A stretch of DNA of 9,601 nt from Bacteroidota bacterium (GTDB taxonomy: Bacteria; Bacteroidota; UBA10030; UBA6906), in the NCBI GenBank assembly GCA_016844425.1, contig JAERML010000115.1, positions 1 through 9,601 of the forward strand. Direction: 5' to 3'. This document shows, in pieces, positions 6,609-9,601 of the stretch. Position 1 is the stretch's first letter. Every line of letters starts with the position of its first letter. The notes below the pieces were generated by a model, which had not been told where the DNA came from, did no database searches, and saw only the letters and a program-made list of their open reading frames with translations. Both the position numbers and the translations under genes were made by a program.

Positions 6609-7208
6609 TCAGCCCTTATCAGAACTCAATTGCGATTGAAACTCTACAAGTTGTGTATAGAACCTCGACAGAGGAAAACCTACCACGTTATAGAAACATC
6701 CTTCTATCCGTGACACGAACACCGCGCCGTAATCGTCCTGGATTCCATATGCGCCGGCTTTGTCCATGGGGGAGCCCGTTGCCACATACGCTTCGATCTC
6801 ACTGCGTGGCAGGTTCCGGAATGTCACAATGGTTGTTTCAACGTCCACCACGTAGCGGTCGGAAGGACGATCAAGGAGTGCAAACCCGGTATGCACGACG
6901 TGTGTCCGCCCGCTGAGCAGTTCCAGCATTCGTATGGCATCTTCGGGGTCGGTTGGTTTTGCCAACACCTGGTCCGCGAGAACAACCGTGGTGTCGGCGC
7001 CAACGACGAGAGCATTTTCAAGCCCTCGCCCCACCTCCTGTGCCTTTTCCAGTGCGAGGCGTTTCGTGTTCTCTGCCGCAGTCAGCAAGGGATCAAACTC
7101 TTCAGAAATGCGGCTGGGAATCACATCGGGATGCAAACCGATCTGCTTGAGGAGCGCGATCCTGCGTGGCGACTGCGACGCGAGAACAATCGGCTTAAGA
7201 AGCTGCAC
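6609..7208 (-). CDS. maf: Maf-family nucleoside triphosphate pyrophosphatase
   Basis: A 199-residue Maf/YhdE protein. Conserved motifs in order are LASQSPRR (9-16), VVGADTTVV (68-76), KPTD (84-87), [11 protein letters not shown] (98-108), [14 protein letters not shown] (144-157) and [12 protein letters not shown] (168-179). The family hydrolyses dTTP/UTP or modified nucleotides to monophosphate plus PPi in the cytoplasm. The start is GTG 7208, chosen because the family motif begins a few residues later; no Shine-Dalgarno is visible. A terminator ends only 14 bases upstream, leaving little room for a conventional leader. It is followed closely by the B12-binding subunit. Confidence 0.95.
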   Translation of the reverse strand: MQLLKPIVLASQSPRRIALLKQIGLHPDVIPSRISEEFDPLLTAAENTKRLALEKAQEVGRGLENALVVGADTTVVLADQVLAKPTDPEDAIRMLELLSGRTHVVHTGFALLDRPSDRYVVDVETTIVTFRNLPRSEIEAYVATGSPMDKAGAYGIQDDYGAVFVSRIEGCFYNVVGFPLSRFYTQLVEFQSQLSSDKG

Positions 7209-7222
7209 ACGAAACCGGCAAC

Positions 7223-7250
7223 AAAAAAGGCGACACTACAGTATCGCCTT
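7223..7250 (-). terminator. Rho-independent terminator of the secreted FN3-like gene
   Basis: Read on the minus strand, a 7-bp stem AAGGCGA/TCGCCTT (7250-7244 with 7233-7227) is followed by six T residues (7228-7223). It lies 35 bases beyond the stop of the FN3-like gene and ends 14 bases before the maf GTG. Confidence 0.8.
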
Positions 7251-7285
7251 GGAATGCAGATAAACTCAGCTTCATCAAACCGGCC

Positions 7286-7696
7286 TCAGCGGAACATTGC
7301 TTTAATGCTGCCCCACGTCTTCCGGACATTATTCACAGTATGGCTCACGCTGATGGGACCAAAGTACAACGACGACCCGTCAGCAAAAACTACCTTAATG
7401 CGGTACTGGTACAGTGTCTCTGTCGTCACCCTGAATGCTGCGTCGTCAACGTAGTCATACGAAGAATTATCTCCTCTTGGAGCGATCTGAACCAACAGGA
7501 AGAACTGTCCGTTCACTCCTGCTTTCCGTTCTAGCTCGTAGCGGACAACACCGGCCTCCTGTTCACTGAGCCAACGAATGACGATATTCTCGCCATTGCT
7601 GCTCGCAGAGAATGTCCCCTCCTTGACGACTCCACCAAGCGCAACGGTGGAAATGAGAAGGGTCAGAAGAAAAACCGATAAGAATCGAGTGGGCAT
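7286..7696 (-). CDS. Secreted protein with a fibronectin-III-like domain, function unknown
   Basis: A 136-residue protein from ATG 7696. A signal peptide (residues about 1-21, MPTRFLSVFLLTLLISTVAL) leads a single beta-sandwich domain with the FN3-like pattern IVIRWLSEQEAGVVRYELER, then LYQYRIKVVFADG and a short C-terminal tail ending TWGSIKAMFR. Similar domains are common in exported proteins of Bacteroidota/Ignavibacteria. The open frame extends to a TTG at 7753, but that codon is part of a -35 box, so the start at 7696 downstream of the promoter is preferred. It has its own promoter and terminator and so forms a single-gene unit. I cannot name a function; export and a structural or binding role are inferences. 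Confidence 0.75.
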   Translation of the reverse strand: MPTRFLSVFLLTLLISTVALGGVVKEGTFSASSNGENIVIRWLSEQEAGVVRYELERKAGVNGQFFLLVQIAPRGDNSSYDYVDDAAFRVTTETLYQYRIKVVFADGSSLYFGPISVSHTVNNVRKTWGSIKAMFR

Positions 7697-7724
7697 TGGA
7701 ATAGAACTGGAGATATGCTGTAAG

Positions 7725-7753
7725 AATATAAAGCGCGACCCCCATAAAGTCAA
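7725..7753 (-). promoter_or_regulatory. Sigma-70-type promoter for the FN3-like gene
   Basis: On the minus strand TTGACT (7753-7748) and TATATT (7730-7725) are separated by exactly 17 bases. Each box is one mismatch from consensus. The expected transcription start near 7718 gives a leader of about 20 bases before ATG 7696. Confidence 0.7.
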
Positions 7754-7881
7754 GCTCTTTTTGGGATTTTTACCATTCCGACCACCCTTGCGAACAATGA
7801 GTCGACATACGTAGCCTTACCGGTTTCACAAACGGGCGGATAATCTCCAATGTTTTCAATAGTGTTTGACGATTCCCTCAC
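7750..7881 (-). other. Open stretch in a shifted frame, possible lost C-terminus of the CMD-like gene
   Basis: Starting at GTG 7881 (minus, overlapping the end of the upstream gene), this frame reads VRESSNTIENIGDYPPV, then TGKATYVDSLFARVVG and ends at TGA 7752-7750. It joins the upstream frame if a two-base TG in GTGTGAG is removed. The original frame beyond the TGA also reads plausibly for a while (RQTLLKTLEIIRPFV), so more than one lesion may be present. It may instead be plain intergenic sequence. Confidence 0.35.
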
Positions 7882-8375
7882 ACGTTAGCAACACCCTTCA
7901 AATGAGACTCCAATTGTCTCAGCCAACCACCGGCTGCAAGCACTCCGACAGCAATGAGTTCGCGCTCAAGCAATGTGAGTCCGGGCCTCGCCAGGACTTT
8001 CCCGTATCCATCAATGATCCACCGGGCCAGGTCCGGGTGGAGGCACTGCATGTTCTTCATCAGCTTTTTGAAGTTCTCGCCATATACTTGACGGCATACC
8101 TTCACCCCCCTTTCGTAGTATAACTTTCGTGTGCTTCGGTCTGGACGTGTCTTCTGTGCTTTCCCTAGAGGACACTGGCGCAAGAGAATCAAAGCCTCAA
8201 TGGCCGCAGGGAACCCAGCAAAGAGGTGAATCTCGAGAATTGTCTGTGCGATTTTGGGGAAAGGAAGCCGCTGGAACCGAGATCTTAGCATAAGATCTCG
8301 CGACCTCTTGAGGTCGCCGGCAGAAGCGTGGATCGCAAGAAGAATCAGGTTACGGGGCATGTCTTGAGCGGCCAT
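7878..8375 (-). CDS. Carboxymuconolactone decarboxylase-like (AhpD-like fold) protein, C-terminus probably truncated
   Basis: A 165-residue, largely helical protein. Residues 45-64 (TILEIHLFAGFPAAIEALIL) resemble the conserved core helix of the CMD family, and residues 133-161 (LTLLERELIAVGVLAAGGWL followed by RQLESHLKG) resemble the other conserved half, which in relatives continues past the ANV-like segment. No CxxC redox pair is present, so peroxidase-type AhpD activity is not supported. The frame ends at TGA 7878-7880 just after HLKGVANV, where family members usually run on, and protein-like sequence continues in shifted frames to 7750. The start at 8375 has no clear Shine-Dalgarno. A striking twin palindrome lies within the coding sequence (8278-8317). 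The reaction catalysed is unknown. Confidence 0.65.
   Translation of the reverse strand: MAAQDMPRNLILLAIHASAGDLKRSRDLMLRSRFQRLPFPKIAQTILEIHLFAGFPAAIEALILLRQCPLGKAQKTRPDRSTRKLYYERGVKVCRQVYGENFKKLMKNMQCLHPDLARWIIDGYGKVLARPGLTLLERELIAVGVLAAGGWLRQLESHLKGVANV
8278..8317. repeat. Twin palindrome inside the CMD-like coding sequence
   Basis: Two abutting perfect inverted repeats. The first has arms CGAGATCTTA (8278-8287) and TAAGATCTCG (8291-8300) around GCA. The second has arms GCGACCTC (8300-8307) and GAGGTCGC (8310-8317) around TT. Counting the second stem from 8301 to 8316, the pair spans 39 bases (13 codons) and is read through in frame as DLKRSRDLMLRSR. The layout recalls the twin-hairpin insertions near 782-891, but the sequence is unrelated. 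Confidence 0.75.
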
Positions 8376-8400
8376 AGATATGGGCTACATGCTGCACAAA

Positions 8401-8437
8401 AGACAGAAAAGCCTCGATGGAAAAACAATCGAGGCTT
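8401..8437 (-). terminator. Rho-independent terminator after tRNA-Leu
   Basis: On the minus strand a stem of 8 bp (10 with flanking A-T pairs), GCCTCGAT/ATCGAGGC (8435-8428 with 8418-8411), encloses a 9-base loop and is followed by TTTTCTGTCT. It lies a few bases downstream of tRNA-Leu and just before the CMD-like gene, so it probably ends the DUF3098-tRNA transcript. Confidence 0.8.
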
Positions 8438-8442
8438 GCGAG

Positions 8443-8525
8443 TGCGGAAGGCGGGACTTGAACCCGCATGCCTTGTGGGCGCCACCCCCTCAAGATGGTG
8501 CGTCTGCCAATTTCGCCACTTCCGC
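8443..8525 (-). tRNA. tRNA-Leu (anticodon GAG)
   Basis: A class II tRNA on the minus strand. Acceptor GCGGAAG pairs with CTTCCGC, and the discriminator is A. The D arm GCGAAATTGGCAGACGC is typical of Leu. The anticodon stem is CCATC/GGTGG (one T-G wobble) around TTGAGGG, giving anticodon GAG. A variable arm is present, and the T arm is GCGGG-TTCAAGT-CCCGC. CCA is not encoded. Confidence 0.96.
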
Positions 8526-8592
8526 GTATATCACCATTCCATACGAAACTGTTACTTGCTTAGTGACCGCAAGTAAGTGAGGGAATCAATCG

Positions 8593-8664
8593 TGAGCGTG
8601 GGTGGGCTCGAACCACCGACCCTCTGCTTAAAAGGCAGATGCTCTACCCCTGAGCTACACGCCC
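8593..8664 (-). tRNA. tRNA-Lys (anticodon TTT)
   Basis: A standard 72-base class I tRNA on the minus strand. Acceptor GGGCGTG pairs with CACGCTC (one G-T wobble), and the discriminator is A. The D arm is GCTCAGGGGTAGAGC, the anticodon stem is TCTGC/GCAGA around CTTTTAA (anticodon TTT), and the T arm is GGTGG-TTCGAGC-CCACC. CCA is not encoded. It lies between DUF3098 and tRNA-Leu on the same strand. Confidence 0.96.
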
Positions 8665-8692
8665 GCGCAATGGGTTACTCCGGATTCCGCTG

Positions 8693-8980
8693 TCACTCCT
8701 GTCCGGATGTCTGGCCAGCCGACGGCTCGTTCGACTTAATATAAGACTTTTTGTACAAAATTCCCAAAGGAATAATCACGCAGTAACCGAGCACGAGCAA
8801 GATCGGTGCAAGAACAACGGGGAGGAATCCTTCCACTGGTTGCTTGTACATCGCGAGGTATCCTGCGATGATCACGACCAGCCCGATCCCCATGATGACA
8901 AAATTTGTCTTCGTGAGCGGGATGTGTTCATCGCTAAATGCCTTGCGCTTTGCTTCTCGTCGCCGGATTGGCTTCGCCAT
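8693..8980 (-). CDS. DUF3098-family small membrane protein
   Basis: A 95-residue protein. A basic N-terminus (MAKPIRRREAKRKAF) is followed by TNFVIMGIGLVVIIAGYLAM (first membrane helix, residues about 26-44), a short loop, then GFLPVVLAPILLVLGYCVII (second helix, about 51-76) and a polar tail. The NFxxMxxG and LAPxxLxxGY patterns match DUF3098, a family of unknown function found mainly in Bacteroidota and relatives. The start at 8980 is supported by AGGAGG at 8985-8990, five bases upstream. The preceding transcript begins at a promoter near 9136-9163 and must read through a strong terminator-like hairpin to reach this gene. No function can be assigned beyond an inner-membrane location. Confidence 0.85.
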   Translation of the reverse strand: MAKPIRRREAKRKAFSDEHIPLTKTNFVIMGIGLVVIIAGYLAMYKQPVEGFLPVVLAPILLVLGYCVIIPLGILYKKSYIKSNEPSAGQTSGQE

Positions 8981-9045
8981 TCGTGCCTCCTACCGTTGTT
9001 CATCTAGGATACAACGAGCCGCCGAAATCAACGAGGGCTCATGGT

Positions 9046-9131
9046 GAAAACAAAAGCCCAGCGTTGGGGGGAACGCCGGGCTGGACCCTTTGCTTACAAC
9101 AGTCAGGGGAGAAACTGTCGTAAAGGTCTGT
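9046..9131 (-). ncRNA. Small structured RNA or transcription attenuator upstream of DUF3098
   Basis: From the predicted start near 9129 the minus-strand transcript would be about 84 bases. Hairpin 1 is a 10-bp stem (9123-9114 with 9103-9094, one G-U) with loop TTCTCCCCTG. A linker containing AAAGGGT follows. Hairpin 2 is an 11-bp terminator stem with a CCCCCC loop and a T tail. CCCT in loop 1 could pair with AGGG in the linker to make a pseudoknot. I recognise no known riboswitch. It could be a free small RNA or the leader controlling DUF3098. Confidence 0.55.
9047..9082 (-). terminator. Strong Rho-independent terminator (attenuator position) before DUF3098
   Basis: On the minus strand AGCCCGGCGTT pairs with AACGCTGGGCT across an 11-bp stem (9082-9072 with 9065-9055) with loop CCCCCC, followed by TTTTGTTTTC. 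The single non-Watson-Crick position is G-U on the minus strand but A-C on the plus strand, so the structure favours minus-strand RNA. It lies between the promoter at 9136-9163 and the DUF3098 start. Confidence 0.85.
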
Positions 9132-9135
9132 TGTA

Positions 9136-9163
9136 AATTTACACAAATCCCAGCCATTGTCAA
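9136..9163 (-). promoter_or_regulatory. Sigma-70-type promoter of the small RNA/DUF3098 unit
   Basis: On the minus strand a perfect -35 box TTGACA (9163-9158) is followed after 16 bases by TAAATT (9141-9136), a moderate -10 box. The expected start is near 9129-9131, just before the first hairpin. Confidence 0.65.
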
Positions 9164-9215
9164 GTAAAATCTTAGTGGAGTCAGTTGCAGGATAGTATGA
9201 GCAGCCTGCCGCCAA

Positions 9216-9601
9216 CTATGAAGTTTGTATCACTCCATCCTGAATCCGGACTACGCGATCGGCCTTCTTTGCAAGAGATTCGTTATGCGTTACCACAATG
9301 AATGTGGTTTCCAACTTCCGGCTCAAATCCCAGAGCAGGTCGTGTAGAAGCTGAGCATTGGCCGTATCGAGGTTCCCCGTGGGTTCGTCAGCAAGAACGA
9401 CCCGGGGTGCATTCATCAGAGCCCGGGCGACCGCAACCCTCTGCTGTTCTCCCCCGGAGAGTTTGGTGGGCTTTTGACCTTCTTTCCCTTCTAGACCGAT
9501 CTCCTGGAGCAATTCTCCAGCCCTGGGCTTCACCTGCGCAAGCTTTTTTCCCATAATCAGGGCGGGCATGGCAACATTCTAAAGAGCAGTGAATTCTGGC
9601 A
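9216..9601 (-). pseudogene. lolD: LolD-type ABC transporter ATPase, C-terminal two-thirds, with an in-frame amber codon; runs off the window
   Basis: Read on the minus strand from the edge, the frame gives PEFTAL, then TAG (9581-9579), then NVAMPALIMGKK and a normal ABC ATPase tail. From Met 9569 (117 residues) it carries the signature [15 protein letters not shown] (37-51), Walker [13 protein letters not shown] (57-68), and the switch histidine in IVVTHN (91-96). In LolD-type ATPases the motif before the proline is LTALENV, so TAG replaces the conserved Glu codon (GAG to TAG, one base). The family powers lipoprotein release from the inner membrane; MacB- and FtsE-like relatives are possible. 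Walker A lies outside the window. Reinitiation at 9569 would lack Walker A and could not hydrolyse ATP. Confidence 0.8.

Noticed and set aside
7697..7753. TTG 7753 as the start of the FN3-like protein
   Set aside because: The codon is part of the TTGACT -35 box and the extra residues precede an otherwise complete signal peptide.
8328..8580. Plus-strand frames over tRNA-Leu reading RDLNPHALWAPPP and similar
   Set aside because: Spurious translation of the antisense strand of tRNA-Leu; the tRNA fold is complete and explains the sequence.
9579..9581. Reassignment of TAG to an amino acid in this organism
   Set aside because: TAG ends the GIY-YIG, stomatin and csp genes and the lolD frame itself at 9216-9218, so it is an ordinary stop.
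1..9601. CRISPR arrays, insertion sequences, prophage or integrase genes
   Set aside because: No regularly spaced repeats, transposase or integrase motifs were seen on either strand.

Overview
The window looks like chromosomal DNA from a member of the Bacteroidota/Chlorobi/Ignavibacteria (FCB) side of the bacteria. The main pointers are a DUF3098 small membrane protein, a secreted protein with a fibronectin-III-like domain of the kind common in that group, a bacterial family B DNA polymerase with DTDG in motif C, a stand-alone B12-binding mutase subunit, and tRNA genes without encoded CCA. This placement is inference. Base composition is moderate, and no phage, plasmid or CRISPR locus is visible.

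Layout. Positions 1-635 (minus) hold the N-terminal part of a polysaccharide flippase. Positions 762-1273 (plus) hold a mobile-looking unit: a broken tRNA-Ser(GGA) copy carrying two 30-bp twin-hairpin insertions, a GIY-YIG nuclease gene, then an intact tRNA-Ser(GGA). Positions 1351-5733 (plus) hold a tight run of NfeD-type membrane protease, stomatin/slipin, and a family B DNA polymerase whose C-terminus is out of frame. A cold-shock protein follows at 5911-6111 (plus), closed by a hairpin shared with the converging minus-strand genes. From there everything is on the minus strand: a B12-binding mutase subunit and Maf (6199-7208), a secreted FN3-like protein with a clear sigma-70-type promoter (7286-7753), a carboxymuconolactone-decarboxylase-like protein with a suspicious C-terminus (7878-8375), tRNA-Leu(GAG), tRNA-Lys(UUU), DUF3098, a short promoter-hairpin-terminator unit that looks like a small RNA or attenuator (9045-9163), and a LolD-type ABC ATPase interrupted by an amber codon (9216-9601).

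How the genes relate. NfeD and stomatin form the classic membrane protease/SPFH partnership; the polymerase start lies eight bases after the stomatin stop, so the three are probably cotranscribed. Maf and the B12 subunit are five bases apart. DUF3098, tRNA-Lys and tRNA-Leu probably share a transcript downstream of the attenuator-like element.

Most interesting: the twin-hairpin insertions. Both are exactly 30 bp, share one plan (stem-AAA-stem, stem-TCC-stem), differ by compensatory base pairs, and entered near-identical targets, GGTT|GAAT in the D loop and GGTTC|GAAT in the T loop, of a tRNA gene next to a GIY-YIG nuclease. Next come the C-rich-loop structured RNA near 9046-9131 and three apparent coding lesions (polymerase, CMD-like gene, lolD), which are either real decay or consensus errors.
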